A stretch of DNA of 64,000 nt from Paucisalibacillus algeriensis (GTDB lineage: Bacteria > Bacillota > Bacilli > Bacillales > Amphibacillaceae): assembly GCF_000577245.1 (NCBI RefSeq), contig NZ_CBYO010000011.1, positions 124,001 to 188,000 of the forward strand, written 5' to 3'. Both the position numbers and the translations under genes were made by a program. Below, in pieces: positions 45,546 through 54,371 of the stretch; position 1 is the stretch's first letter, and every line of letters begins with the position of its first letter. The notes beneath the pieces are model-generated. The model searched no databases and was not told the DNA's origin. It saw only the letters and a program-made list of their open reading frames with translations.

Positions 45546-48500
45546 TTATGATTGAATAAGCTCTTTCGTCTCTTCCAAACGAACAGAAACCAGACGTGAA
45601 ACACCAGATTCCTGCATGGTTACTCCATATAGAACATCTGCCTGTTCCATCGTACCTTGACGATGGGTAATGACAATAAATTGAGTATCCTCACTATAGT
45701 GCTTTACATACTTAGCAAATCTTGCAACATTCGCTTCATCAAGGGCAGCTTCGACTTCGTCTAACACACAGAATGGAACCGGTCTTACCCTTAAAATTGA
45801 AAATAACAATGCAATTGCAGTCAGAGCTCGTTCTCCACCTGACAGAAGCCCTAAATTTTGTAACTTTTTACCTGGTGGTTGAGCGATAATATCAACACCT
45901 GTATCTAGCAAATTCCCTGGTTCTGTTAGCTTTAGCTCTGCATGACCACCACCAAATAATTCCTTAAACACAACAGCAAACTCATCTTTAATTTGAGCGA
46001 ACGTTGTGCCAAATAAGTGTTCCATTTCTTCGTCCATTTCTTTTATGACAGCAAAAAGCGTTTCTTTTGCTTGAACAAGATCATTTCTTTGTTCTGTTAA
46101 GAATGTATAACGTTCAGAAATACGGTCATATTCATCAATTGCACCTAGGTTCACATTACCTAGGCGTGAAATACTTGCTTTAACTTCTGAGACGTTATTT
46201 TTAGCCTGTTCTATATTTTCGACTTTCTCATATTCTTGTTTTGCTCGCTCAAATGTAATGGTATATTCTGTCTGCAATACAGTAAGACGATTCTCAAGTT
46301 CTACATCGACACGGTTAGCTTTTACTTCTTTTTGTTGAATTCTTTGCATTAGAACTTGATGTTTTTTGTTTTCCTCTTTCTGTTCTCGTTCTTCATCCTG
46401 CATATTTTGAGTACGTAACAATCTGTCCGAGCGAAGTTTTTGAATAGATGTTGTAATTGTTTCTTTTTCTTCGCTTTTCTCGTGAAGCTTCTCATTAATT
46501 TCTTCTTCTGTTTCATCCGAATGCGTTATTGCAATAAGTTCATCCAATTCTTGAACAAACGACTCATACTGATTCGTATGCTCGGTTAACCTTTGTCGTA
46601 AAGAACTTGTTTTTTCTTGTTGGTTTTTAACCCTTTCTTCTTGTTCTGCAAGTTGAACCTGATAGTTATGATAATCCTGTTGAAGCTGATCTTGGTTTTC
46701 TTTAAACTCAAGTTCTTGCTTCGTAAACTTATCAATCTGCTCCTGCAAAACTTGCAATTTATGTTCAATATCCTTTAGTTCAAGCTCCAGCTCTTGGTCT
46801 CGCTTATCCAGAACGTTAGAATCACGTTCAAATTGTTGCTTATCTTGATCATATACAGATAAGTTTTCTTGTAAGGATAGTAATTTTAATTCAATTTCTT
46901 TGTGGTTTGATTTAGCATCTTGGAGCTGTAATTGATTTTTAGCAAAGCTTGACTCAAGCTCTTGTAATTTCAGTTCTAATTCCGCTAATAGATTTTTCTC
47001 TTTTTGGACCTTTTTTTCAAAACCATGTGCTTTAACAGTATAGTCTTCTAGTTTTTCAGATAACTCTTGCAAATCCTTTTCTCTAGTGAAAAGCGATTGA
47101 TTAGTCTTCTTTTGAGCCCCACCGGACATGGAACCACCAGGATTAACCACGTCTCCATCAAGTGTAACAATACGATATTTACGCATCACTAGTCTTGCAA
47201 TATCATTAGCGTCCTTTAATGTCTTTGCTATTACGACATGCCCCATTAAATGATCAACTGCTTTTTGAAATGAAGGATCTGTAGTTACGAGCTTTCCAGC
47301 TACTCCAATGAAACCAGGATGACCTTCCACTTGGTTCAAAACATCTTGAGGAATAAATCTTGGTTGGATTGACTTTAATGGTAAAAATGTAGCTCGTCCA
47401 CTACTTGTTTGCTTCAACCAAGCTATTGCAAGTCTCGCGGCTTCATCATTTTCCACAACAATATGCTGTGCTTGACCACCAAGAACAGTCTCAATAGCAG
47501 TAATATAAGATTTAGGAACATCAATTAATTCAATAACTGCTCCATGGATAGATAATAATTTACCATTTTCTCTTGCTTTTAGTACTGACTTAACTCCTTG
47601 GAAGAATCCTTGAAAATCCTCTTTCATTTCTTCCAACATTTCTTTTTTAGACTTCAATTTTTCAATGTATTGATAGCCTTGGTAAAGTTTAGTTTGGGAA
47701 TCTTGATAATGGTGACGCTTCTGTTCAATATCTCTCTTAATTTCCCTTATAGATACTTCTTTTTCAAGATACTTTTTATCAGCTGACTTCATTAAATCTT
47801 CAGCATCTTGTAATTTCTTTGTGTAGTCTTCACGTAATTCAAGCAAATCCTGAAATTTCTCTGCTTGTTTTCCTTTTTTGGCATTTATTTGTTGCACTTG
47901 GCCGGAAATAGACTGGCGTTCATTACGTTTAGCAGCTTGTTTATTTAAGAATTCAATGTACTCTGATTTAAGATCTTCTATTTGTTCTGCTATATTATCT
48001 TGATCTATAGTAAGCTTTCTTTTGAGCTCTTCTACTAATCTTTTTGTATTACGTCTTATTTCAATTAGTTCATTTAATTTATTTGTTTCCTCTAAAAGCT
48101 CCGATTTAATTACGGTAATTCTTTCTTCCGTTTCTTGTTTTTGTGTTTCAAGCTTTTCTTTATTCTCAGTAAAATGCTTTGATCTTTCGTGGAATACTTG
48201 CTTTTTACCCTCATATTTTTCAAGTTGCTGGGTTGTTGTCAATAAGCGTTCTTGTAGATCATTAATCGTTTCGTCAATTCTTTCGATTTCCTGACGCTCG
48301 TTAGCTAATTGGGCTTCTTTCTTATGAATCAAAGTCTTTAACGCGATTTCATCCATTTTCTCCGACTCAATATCACTTAACAACCCTTGCCATTCATTGT
48401 GAAGTAACTCAATCTCGGTAATAAGCAACGATATTTCTTGATTCTTCAATAAGTCTTTTTGTTTTAAATATTCTTTAGCTTTTTCCGCTTGTGCTTGTAA

Positions 48501-49112
48501 AGGCTCTAGTTGAGTCTCGATTTCATAGATAATATCTTCTACACGGTTTAAATTTTCTTGCGTTTCCGCAAGCTTATATTCGGCTTTCTTTTTTCGTCCT
48601 TTATATTTTAAAACTCCTGCTGCTTCCTCAAATATTGTACGTCTTTCTTCGGCCTTAGAACTTAAAATTTCTTCTACTTTACCTTGACTGATGATGGAAA
48701 AAGCTTCTTTTCCTAGGCCAGAATCTAGAAACAAATCGACTATATCTTTTAATCGGCAGGATTGTTTGTTAATGTAAAATTCACTTTCACCTGAACGATA
48801 TACCCTTCTAGTTACACTAACTTCATCATAGTCTAATGGTAGGGCTTGATCATTATTGTCTAATACAAGTGTGACTTCAGCGACATTAAGAGCTTTTCTA
48901 CTATCACTACCTTGGAAAATAATATCCTCCATTTTCGTACCACGAAGTGATTTTGCTGATTGTTCACCCAACACCCAACGGATTGCATCAGTTATATTAC
49001 TTTTCCCACTTCCATTGGGTCCAACGACTGCTGTGACACCTGGAACAAATTCCACATTAATCCGTTCGGCAAAAGATTTAAAACCCACACTTTCTAAACG
49101 CTTTAAAAACAT
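45546..49112 (-). CDS. smc: Smc, chromosome condensation ATPase
   Basis: A 1188-residue SMC protein: Walker A VVGPNGSGKSNITDAIRW near residue 30-47, two long coiled coils (about 165-500 and 670-1000), a hinge near 505-665 (AVIELIDVPKSYITAIETVL, NPGGSMSGGAQKK), signature GLLSGGERALTAIALLFSI and Walker B PFCVLDEVEAALDEAN. With ScpAB it compacts and segregates origins. ATG at 49112 (MFLKRLESVGFKSF) has AGGAGA seven bases upstream; an ATG 6 bp earlier sits too close to that site. Confidence 0.96.
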   Translation of the reverse strand: MFLKRLESVGFKSFAERINVEFVPGVTAVVGPNGSGKSNITDAIRWVLGEQSAKSLRGTKMEDIIFQGSDSRKALNVAEVTLVLDNNDQALPLDYDEVSVTRRVYRSGESEFYINKQSCRLKDIVDLFLDSGLGKEAFSIISQGKVEEILSSKAEERRTIFEEAAGVLKYKGRKKKAEYKLAETQENLNRVEDIIYEIETQLEPLQAQAEKAKEYLKQKDLLKNQEISLLITEIELLHNEWQGLLSDIESEKMDEIALKTLIHKKEAQLANERQEIERIDETINDLQERLLTTTQQLEKYEGKKQVFHERSKHFTENKEKLETQKQETEERITVIKSELLEETNKLNELIEIRRNTKRLVEELKRKLTIDQDNIAEQIEDLKSEYIEFLNKQAAKRNERQSISGQVQQINAKKGKQAEKFQDLLELREDYTKKLQDAEDLMKSADKKYLEKEVSIREIKRDIEQKRHHYQDSQTKLYQGYQYIEKLKSKKEMLEEMKEDFQGFFQGVKSVLKARENGKLLSIHGAVIELIDVPKSYITAIETVLGGQAQHIVVENDEAARLAIAWLKQTSSGRATFLPLKSIQPRFIPQDVLNQVEGHPGFIGVAGKLVTTDPSFQKAVDHLMGHVVIAKTLKDANDIARLVMRKYRIVTLDGDVVNPGGSMSGGAQKKTNQSLFTREKDLQELSEKLEDYTVKAHGFEKKVQKEKNLLAELELKLQELESSFAKNQLQLQDAKSNHKEIELKLLSLQENLSVYDQDKQQFERDSNVLDKRDQELELELKDIEHKLQVLQEQIDKFTKQELEFKENQDQLQQDYHNYQVQLAEQEERVKNQQEKTSSLRQRLTEHTNQYESFVQELDELIAITHSDETEEEINEKLHEKSEEKETITTSIQKLRSDRLLRTQNMQDEEREQKEENKKHQVLMQRIQQKEVKANRVDVELENRLTVLQTEYTITFERAKQEYEKVENIEQAKNNVSEVKASISRLGNVNLGAIDEYDRISERYTFLTEQRNDLVQAKETLFAVIKEMDEEMEHLFGTTFAQIKDEFAVVFKELFGGGHAELKLTEPGNLLDTGVDIIAQPPGKKLQNLGLLSGGERALTAIALLFSILRVRPVPFCVLDEVEAALDEANVARFAKYVKHYSEDTQFIVITHRQGTMEQADVLYGVTMQESGVSRLVSVRLEETKELIQS

Positions 49113-49210
49113 AGACATTCTCCTACTGGAAACGAATCTCCCATTTTGATACAGTTCGATTCCATTTTCCCTTTTTCTCTACACCAATTTGTATAAAAAT
49201 AATATATTGA

Positions 49211-49239
49211 TTGGCTTTTTAATGCATTTATTTTATCAT
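49211..49239 (+). promoter_or_regulatory. Face-to-face promoter boxes between smc and the DUF1128 gene
   Basis: Plus strand TTGGCT (49211-49216), 17 bases, TATCAT (49234-49239) fits a promoter for the DUF1128 gene. On the minus strand an extended -10, TGATAAAAT (49230-49238), overlaps it and could serve smc. The two would compete for polymerase. Both are judged by eye. Confidence 0.4.
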
Positions 49240-49315
49240 AAACATGGACACAAAAGAAGAGTGGACAGGGTATTAGAAGATTTTTATCCCTTTCTCACCA
49301 AAAAAGAGGTGCAAA

Positions 49316-49540
49316 ATGAATTTAGAAAAACCAACTAAAGAAAATCTAGCAATTATGCTAAACGATTTAGCTGAACGATTATCAGTAGTAAACCGTTCGC
49401 TGCTAGATCCAGAAGATTATGACCTAACTAAATATGAAGATATCAAGTTTTTATATGACATGATCATTAAAAAAGGTAATCTTTCTGTATCTGAAACACA
49501 AGCATTCATTGAAGAACTTCGTAGAGTTAGAAAAATCTAG
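49316..49540 (+). CDS. DUF1128 family protein (YfkK-like)
   Basis: A 74-residue acidic, helical protein: MNLEKPTKENLAIMLNDLAE, SVVNRSLLDPEDYDLTKYED, FLYDMIIKKGNLSVSETQAF. This fits the DUF1128 family, of which B. subtilis YfkK is a member, function unknown. It has a good GAGGTG site and a candidate promoter and is the only plus-strand gene between 1 and 58 kb. In B. subtilis nothing lies between rncS and smc, so this is a local insertion. No membrane helix and no cysteines. Confidence 0.85.
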   Translation: MNLEKPTKENLAIMLNDLAERLSVVNRSLLDPEDYDLTKYEDIKFLYDMIIKKGNLSVSETQAFIEELRRVRKI

Positions 49541-49541
49541 A

Positions 49542-49809
49542 TATAGTAACTTTACTGCGCTTACTCGACCAATCGAAAACCATTGTCCTAAGGGAGTAGC
49601 ACGTGTCCGAAGATCCCGCAGCGGTGTTTTTCCGTGAGGAGGCTGAAGCCGTGTCCGTGGCAATGTAGACACTGCGAGGTCTTTTTGAGCAGATGTCGCC
49701 CCTTCTTGGAAGTAAAAGCGGAGTATTCTGCCGGAGCGGTAATTTAGCACTATCCAAGGAAGTTTTACTCCATAGTTTCTATCAACAGCGAAAATAAATA
49801 GCAACTATA
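49542..49809. repeat. GC-rich structured intergenic element after the DUF1128 gene
   Basis: About 268 bp, clearly GC-richer than its surroundings, flanked by short inverted repeats TATAGT (49542-49547) and ACTATA (49804-49809). It contains CACGTG (49600-49605), CCGC-AG-CGG, GGCT-GA-AGCC and CCGG-AGCGG type hairpins and has no credible gene. From memory it resembles GC-rich repeats scattered in Bacillaceae intergenic regions; this has not been verified. Confidence 0.55.
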
Positions 49810-49890
49810 AATTTGATATAGTCTAAAAAAGCAGCACTTTGAACATTAATTTTTGATGTCTAAAGTTATACTTTTTTAATCTTAAATTAT

Positions 49891-49935
49891 CAATCAAAAA
49901 TAGCATACCAACTTAATAAAGTTAGTATGCTATTT
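49891..49935 (-). terminator. Terminator after rncS
   Basis: A 17-bp stem AAATAGCATACTAACTT with its complement (49919-49935 with 49898-49914), AATA-type loop, then TTGATTG. The single variant position is a G-U pair on the minus strand but a mismatch on plus, which supports minus-strand use. Between this and the GC-rich element (49810-49890) I see only AT-rich DNA. Confidence 0.85.
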
Positions 49936-49984
49936 CACTTATACATCATGTAATTTTAGGAAGTTGCTACCTCTTACTTCAAAG

Positions 49985-50662
49985 TTAAAATTTATCGAGA
50001 GCATCCTTTGCAGCACGCTGTTCCGCCTCTTTTTTGGTTCTCCCTACACCTGAACCAAGAGCTTCACCATTAATAAGTAATTCGGCTACAAATTCTTTAT
50101 TATGTGATGGGCCTTTTTCGTCCACAATTTGATATTCGATTGTCTGATTTTTATCTTGTTGAACAACTTCTTGAAGTTTACTCTTATAATCCATCCCATG
50201 CGAAAAAGCACCAGTGTCTATTTGAGGAAATACATGTTTTTCCAGAAAATCTAAAGCTGTAATAAAACCTTGATCTAGGTATAAAGATCCTAGAAAAGCT
50301 TCAAATACATCTGCAAGTAATGCAGGACGATTTCTGCCACCAGTCATCTCTTCACCCTTACCTAAAAGAATGTGTTCACCAAAATTCAAACTTCGTGCAA
50401 ATACATCCAAAGAAGGCTCGCAAACAATAGCAGCACGTAGTTTGGTCATTTCTCCCTCTGGCATGTCAGGATACTTTCGGTATAGGTATTGAGATACTCC
50501 AAGCTCTAATACTGCATCCCCTAAAAATTCTAAACGCTCATTATCAGAAGTGCTTCCATCACGATGCTCATTCACATAAGATGAATGCGTAAATGCTTGT
50601 TTGATTAGTTCAATATTATGGAATTTAAGATTTAGCATTTTTTCTAGTTTTTCTCGATTCAT
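49985..50662 (-). CDS. rnc: RncS, ribonuclease III
   Basis: A 225-residue protein with the RNase III signature [20 protein letters not shown] at about 41-60, catalytic Asp/Glu in [16 protein letters not shown], and a C-terminal double-stranded RNA-binding domain (about 152-224) ending [12 protein letters not shown]. It processes rRNA and small cytoplasmic RNA. ATG at 50662. It follows acpP, from which a hairpin separates it, and ends before strong terminators. The acpP-rncS-smc order is that of B. subtilis. Confidence 0.96.
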   Translation of the reverse strand: MNREKLEKMLNLKFHNIELIKQAFTHSSYVNEHRDGSTSDNERLEFLGDAVLELGVSQYLYRKYPDMPEGEMTKLRAAIVCEPSLDVFARSLNFGEHILLGKGEEMTGGRNRPALLADVFEAFLGSLYLDQGFITALDFLEKHVFPQIDTGAFSHGMDYKSKLQEVVQQDKNQTIEYQIVDEKGPSHNKEFVAELLINGEALGSGVGRTKKEAEQRAAKDALDKF

Positions 50663-50689
50663 CTCTTATATGCCACCTCTTGTTGATAT

Positions 50690-50717
50690 ATGGAAAAGTC
50701 TCGCATCTAGCGAGACT
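50690..50717 (-). terminator. Terminator between acpP and rncS
   Basis: Perfect 8-bp stem AGTCTCGC/GCGAGACT (50710-50717 with 50697-50704), 5-base loop, TTTCC tail on the minus strand, 14 bases after the acpP stop. The short T run suggests partial read-through into rncS, giving high ACP but modest RNase III levels (inference). Confidence 0.7.
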
Positions 50718-50731
50718 CCCCTTACCTTATA

Positions 50732-50968
50732 TTAGCCCTGTAAATTGTTTATGTAATTTACAGCATCACCAACAGTGTTAATTTTTTCTGCTTCTTCATC
50801 AGCAATTTCCATATCGAATTCATCCTCAAGCTCCATAACTAGCTCAACAACGTCTAATGAGTCTGCTTCTAAATCATCTTTGAAAGATGCTTCCATTGTG
50901 ACTTTAGATTCTTCAACATCTAGTTTATCAACAATAATTTCTTTTACGCGATCAAAAACGTCTGCCAT
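50732..50968 (-). CDS. acpP: AcpP, acyl carrier protein
   Basis: A 78-residue, very acidic helical protein with the phosphopantetheine site Ser37 in [16 protein letters not shown]. It carries growing acyl chains in fatty acid synthesis. ATG at 50968 follows AAAGGGGGTG by eight bases; an ATG-preceding in-frame extension overlaps that site. It lies 41 bp after fabG. Confidence 0.97.
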   Translation of the reverse strand: MADVFDRVKEIIVDKLDVEESKVTMEASFKDDLEADSLDVVELVMELEDEFDMEIADEEAEKINTVGDAVNYINNLQG

Positions 50969-51009
50969 AACACTTTCACCCCCTTTCAAAGTTTCCGGAG
51001 AATAGGATA

Positions 51010-51750
51010 TTACATTACCATACCACCATCAATATGGATAGTTTGACCTGTAATATAATTTGCGTCATCTGAGGCTAAAAAACGAACTACTTTCGCCACA
51101 TCCTCTGGCTCTCCTAATTTTGCAAGTGGAATTAAGCCTAACATGCTATCCCTTTGTTCATCTGTCAATTGATCAGTCATATCAGTTGAAATAAAACCGG
51201 GAGCAATTGCATTAACTAAAATATTGCGTGAAGCTAATTCTTTAGCAGTTGTTTTGGTTAATCCTATAACACCCGCTTTAGCTGCAACATAGTTAGCTTG
51301 TCCAGGGTTACCACTAACCCCTACGATTGAAGCAACGTTAATAATCCTTCCTGATCTTTGTTTCATCATTTGACGTGTAACGGACTTTGTACACACAAAT
51401 ACACCTTTTAAATTCGTATTTATAACTTGGTCAAATTCTGTTTCTTTCATTCTCATCAATAGGTTATCTCGGGTAATACCAGCATTATTAACGAGAATGT
51501 CTACACTGCCAAAGGTATCAGTTGTAAACTTTACCATCTCTTTTACCTGTTGTTCATCAGCAACATCCGCTTGTACTTTAAAGGCTTTTACTCCTAGTTC
51601 CTCGATTTCTTCGACAACAGCTTGTGCTTTTGCTTCACTTCCAGCATAGTTTACCACAATATTGGCACCGTTTTTAGCAAGTTCTAACGCAATTGATCGA
51701 CCGATACCCCTAGAACCACCTGTAACGATTGCGGTTTTACCAGTTAACAT
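51010..51750 (-). CDS. fabG: FabG, 3-oxoacyl-ACP reductase
   Basis: A 246-residue short-chain dehydrogenase with the cofactor motif [13 protein letters not shown] at about 9-21, NNAG at about 88, and catalytic Ser-Tyr-Lys in [21 protein letters not shown]. The NADPH-type motif and length are those of FabG. It reduces beta-ketoacyl-ACP in each elongation round. ATG overlaps the fabD stop by one base (TAATG). Confidence 0.95.
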   Translation of the reverse strand: MLTGKTAIVTGGSRGIGRSIALELAKNGANIVVNYAGSEAKAQAVVEEIEELGVKAFKVQADVADEQQVKEMVKFTTDTFGSVDILVNNAGITRDNLLMRMKETEFDQVINTNLKGVFVCTKSVTRQMMKQRSGRIINVASIVGVSGNPGQANYVAAKAGVIGLTKTTAKELASRNILVNAIAPGFISTDMTDQLTDEQRDSMLGLIPLAKLGEPEDVAKVVRFLASDDANYITGQTIHIDGGMVM

Positions 51751-52688
51751 TAGGCTTCACTCCTATACCATGTAATAAAATCATTCATGGATTCCTGATC
51801 TTGTACCGTAAATATAGTTGCCTTACGGTCAATCTTTTTCACTAAACCACTTAACACTTTACCGTTACCAACTTCAACAAAGGCATTGACACCAGCAGCC
51901 ATCATGTTTCGGATAGATTCCTCAAAACGAACTGGTGAATAAAGCTGTTTTAATAATAAATCTTTTATATTATCCTTATTACTAACTGGGCCAGCAGTTA
52001 CGTTTGCATAAACTGGAATCTCTGCATCTTTAAAAATAACTTCATCTAAGTATTTTGCAAAATCATTATTTGCAGCTTGCATTAACCGCGAATGAAAAGG
52101 TCCACTTACATTTAATGGAATAACTCGTTTTGCACCTTTTTCTTTTAAAAGCTTACTAGCTTTTTCAACTCCAGAAAGTGACCCAGAAATAACGATTTGT
52201 CCAGGACAATTAATGTTTGCAAGATCGACAATTTCGTCTGAAATACTTTCGACAACTTCTTGAATAACTGGTTCTGATAAACCTAATACAGCAGCCATCG
52301 TGCCTTGTCCTTTTGGAAATGCTTCTTCCATTAGCCTTCCACGGTTCGCTACTAACGGTAAAGCTTCTTCTAGTGTTATAGAATTCGCAGCAACAAGTGC
52401 ACTATATTCTCCTAAACTATGTCCAACTACCATAGATGGCTTAACATCTTCATCCACTAGCAACTTGAATAAGGCAATACTGGATAATAATAATGCAGGC
52501 TGTGCATTTTCAGTTTCAGTTAGTATTTCTCCTGGTCCATCAAACATTAGACCACTTAAATCTTTTCCAATTACTTCATTAGCTTTTGTGTATAACGCTT
52601 GAATATTAGGAAAAGCATCGTGAATTTCCTTCCCCATCCCAACAGCTTGAGAACCCTGACCAGGAAACATAAATGCGATCTTTTTCAT
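51750..52688 (-). CDS. fabD: FabD, malonyl-CoA:ACP transacylase
   Basis: A 312-residue transacylase with [17 protein letters not shown], nucleophile Ser in [15 protein letters not shown] at about 90, and the later His in [10 protein letters not shown]. It supplies malonyl-ACP for chain elongation. Its ATG overlaps the plsX stop by one base. All catalytic parts are present. Confidence 0.96.
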   Translation of the reverse strand: MKKIAFMFPGQGSQAVGMGKEIHDAFPNIQALYTKANEVIGKDLSGLMFDGPGEILTETENAQPALLLSSIALFKLLVDEDVKPSMVVGHSLGEYSALVAANSITLEEALPLVANRGRLMEEAFPKGQGTMAAVLGLSEPVIQEVVESISDEIVDLANINCPGQIVISGSLSGVEKASKLLKEKGAKRVIPLNVSGPFHSRLMQAANNDFAKYLDEVIFKDAEIPVYANVTAGPVSNKDNIKDLLLKQLYSPVRFEESIRNMMAAGVNAFVEVGNGKVLSGLVKKIDRKATIFTVQDQESMNDFITWYRSEA

Positions 52689-53692
52689 TAGCTTTCCTCC
52701 CCACCTTGTTGCATCGTTTCAACAGTTACTTTTATTGTCTCTATCATCTTGTGATCGACCATGTTACAAGTTTGTTTTATAGCACTATAGATTGCACGTC
52801 GGTTAGAAGAACCATGTGCTTTTATTACAGGTGCAGCTAGACCAAATAATGCAGCGCCACCATATTCAGAGTAGTCTAATTTATCCTTTAGACCTTTTAA
52901 ATCACTCTTAATCAACCCAGCTGCCAATTTTGTTTTAAAGGAAGCCATAAATGTTTCTTTTAACATTGAAAACAGCGAAGAAGCAGTACCTTCAATCGTT
53001 TTCAAGGCAATATTTCCACTAAAACCATCTGTTACGACTACATCCGCTACACCATTTAATAAATCACGTGCTTCTACATTGCCGACAAAGTTAATTGGAG
53101 CTTTTTTCATTAGATCAAATGCTTTTTTAGTTAATTCATTTCCTTTTCCATCTTCAGTTCCAACATTTAACAAACCAACTCGTGGATTTTTAATGGAGCG
53201 TACTTTTTCCGCATAAACCGATCCCATAATAGCATATTGCAATAAGTGATTAGGCTTTGCATCAACGTTTGCACCAACATCTAACATTAAAAATCCTTGA
53301 CCGTCTAATGTTGGAAGGGTTGGACTTAATGCAGGGCGATCAATTCCTGGAATCCTTCCCACAACAAATAGCCCTGCACTCATAAGCGCTCCAGTATTAC
53401 CAGCCGAAATACAAGCATCTGCACGCCCACTTTTAACTTCTTCAGCCATTTTTACCATAGAAGAATTTTTCTTTCTTCTAACAGCTCTAACTGGTTCATC
53501 ATTACTAGTAATGACTTCATCTGTATGGATAATTTGTATGCGGTCTTGATTAGTCAAATATTGTTTGATCTTTTCTTCATCACCAAAAAGGGTTATTTCT
53601 AGGTTTTTTATTTGCTTAACAGCATCCATGGCACCTAGAACGATTTCTTTTGGCGCATGGTCACCACCCATAGCATCAATTGCAATCTTCAT
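52688..53692 (-). CDS. plsX: PlsX, acyl-ACP:phosphate acyltransferase
   Basis: A 334-residue enzyme starting [20 protein letters not shown], with [19 protein letters not shown] and [16 protein letters not shown]. It makes acyl-phosphate for PlsY, the first step of phospholipid synthesis. ATG at 53692, 3 bp after fapR. It lies in the FapR-controlled operon between the regulator and the fab genes. Confidence 0.96.
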   Translation of the reverse strand: MKIAIDAMGGDHAPKEIVLGAMDAVKQIKNLEITLFGDEEKIKQYLTNQDRIQIIHTDEVITSNDEPVRAVRRKKNSSMVKMAEEVKSGRADACISAGNTGALMSAGLFVVGRIPGIDRPALSPTLPTLDGQGFLMLDVGANVDAKPNHLLQYAIMGSVYAEKVRSIKNPRVGLLNVGTEDGKGNELTKKAFDLMKKAPINFVGNVEARDLLNGVADVVVTDGFSGNIALKTIEGTASSLFSMLKETFMASFKTKLAAGLIKSDLKGLKDKLDYSEYGGAALFGLAAPVIKAHGSSNRRAIYSAIKQTCNMVDHKMIETIKVTVETMQQGGEES

Positions 53693-53695
53693 TCG

Positions 53696-54268
53696 TTATT
53701 CTCCTTTTTTCTCTGTTGACCGGTACATATGAAATTCTCCAGAAAAAACTTTTTCACTCTCTACAAAACTATCGACCTGAACAATTGTAAGTCCTTTTTC
53801 ACTCACACCTCGAACAAATGCCTTAGCAACTACTCGTTCTCCTTGATGTACCTGTCTCTTAAATTGAAGGACAGATGTCGCAGTTAACGCTAATTCATCG
53901 TTTATTACCGCAACCGCAAGTGAGTTTGCCTGAGCGAAAAGATGATGACCCCTAGCAATATTGTTCCTTGTAAAAACATGTTCTCTGTCGATATCTAATA
54001 TAGAGATTGCACGTTTATCCAATTCCAAATCAATAATTTCGCCAATTACATCCTCTAGTGGCAAGGACTTTACTGTTTCATTCCATTGATACTTCGCTAC
54101 AGTCTTTATTCTTTCCCGTAACTCCGGAATAGATAATTCCATGCGGTCCAATCGGATTGTTTGAATACTAACATCGAATTTTTTCGCTAGCTCTTCATCC
54201 GTTATAAAAGGAGTTTCTTCAATTGTTTCCCTAAGTTTCTCTTGTCTCTTTACTTTCGGTATCCTCAT
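53696..54268 (-). CDS. fapR: FapR, malonyl-CoA-sensing repressor of lipid synthesis
   Basis: A 190-residue regulator: N-terminal DeoR-type helix-turn-helix ([20 protein letters not shown] at about 20-40, [10 protein letters not shown]) and a C-terminal hot-dog fold that binds malonyl-CoA (about 75-185). It represses the fap regulon until malonyl-CoA releases it. ATG at 54268 matches the family start; an in-frame GTG 15 bp upstream is less likely. It is first in its operon, so it controls itself; an operator-like site lies just upstream. Confidence 0.95.
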   Translation of the reverse strand: MRIPKVKRQEKLRETIEETPFITDEELAKKFDVSIQTIRLDRMELSIPELRERIKTVAKYQWNETVKSLPLEDVIGEIIDLELDKRAISILDIDREHVFTRNNIARGHHLFAQANSLAVAVINDELALTATSVLQFKRQVHQGERVVAKAFVRGVSEKGLTIVQVDSFVESEKVFSGEFHMYRSTEKKGE

Positions 54269-54313
54269 GAAAGCACCATCCACTTTATATATTTTCTATG
54301 TATATCCGTTGCT

Positions 54314-54332
54314 ACTATGACTTGGTACTAAT
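54314..54332 (-). promoter_or_regulatory. FapR operator (one perfect half, one weak half)
   Basis: Minus strand ATTAGTACC (54324-54332) matches the FapR half-site exactly; the other half, TCATAGT, is degenerate against the consensus GTACTAAT. It overlaps the predicted transcription start of fapR, the right place for autorepression. Confidence 0.65.
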
Positions 54333-54335
54333 AGT

Positions 54336-54364
54336 AATATATATTACCTGTTAAAATAATGCAA
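54336..54364 (-). promoter_or_regulatory. Sigma-A promoter of fapR-plsX-fabD-fabG
   Basis: Minus strand TTGCAT (54359-54364), 17 bases, TATATT (54336-54341), beginning 8 bases after the recG stop. The -10 is good, the -35 weak. The FapR site follows immediately. Confidence 0.5.
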
Positions 54365-54371
54365 GTATGAA

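Noticed and set aside
49451-49804. 117-codon minus-strand frame through the GC-rich element.
   Set aside because: It overlaps the DUF1128 gene antisense and lies in repeat-like DNA; no family resemblance.
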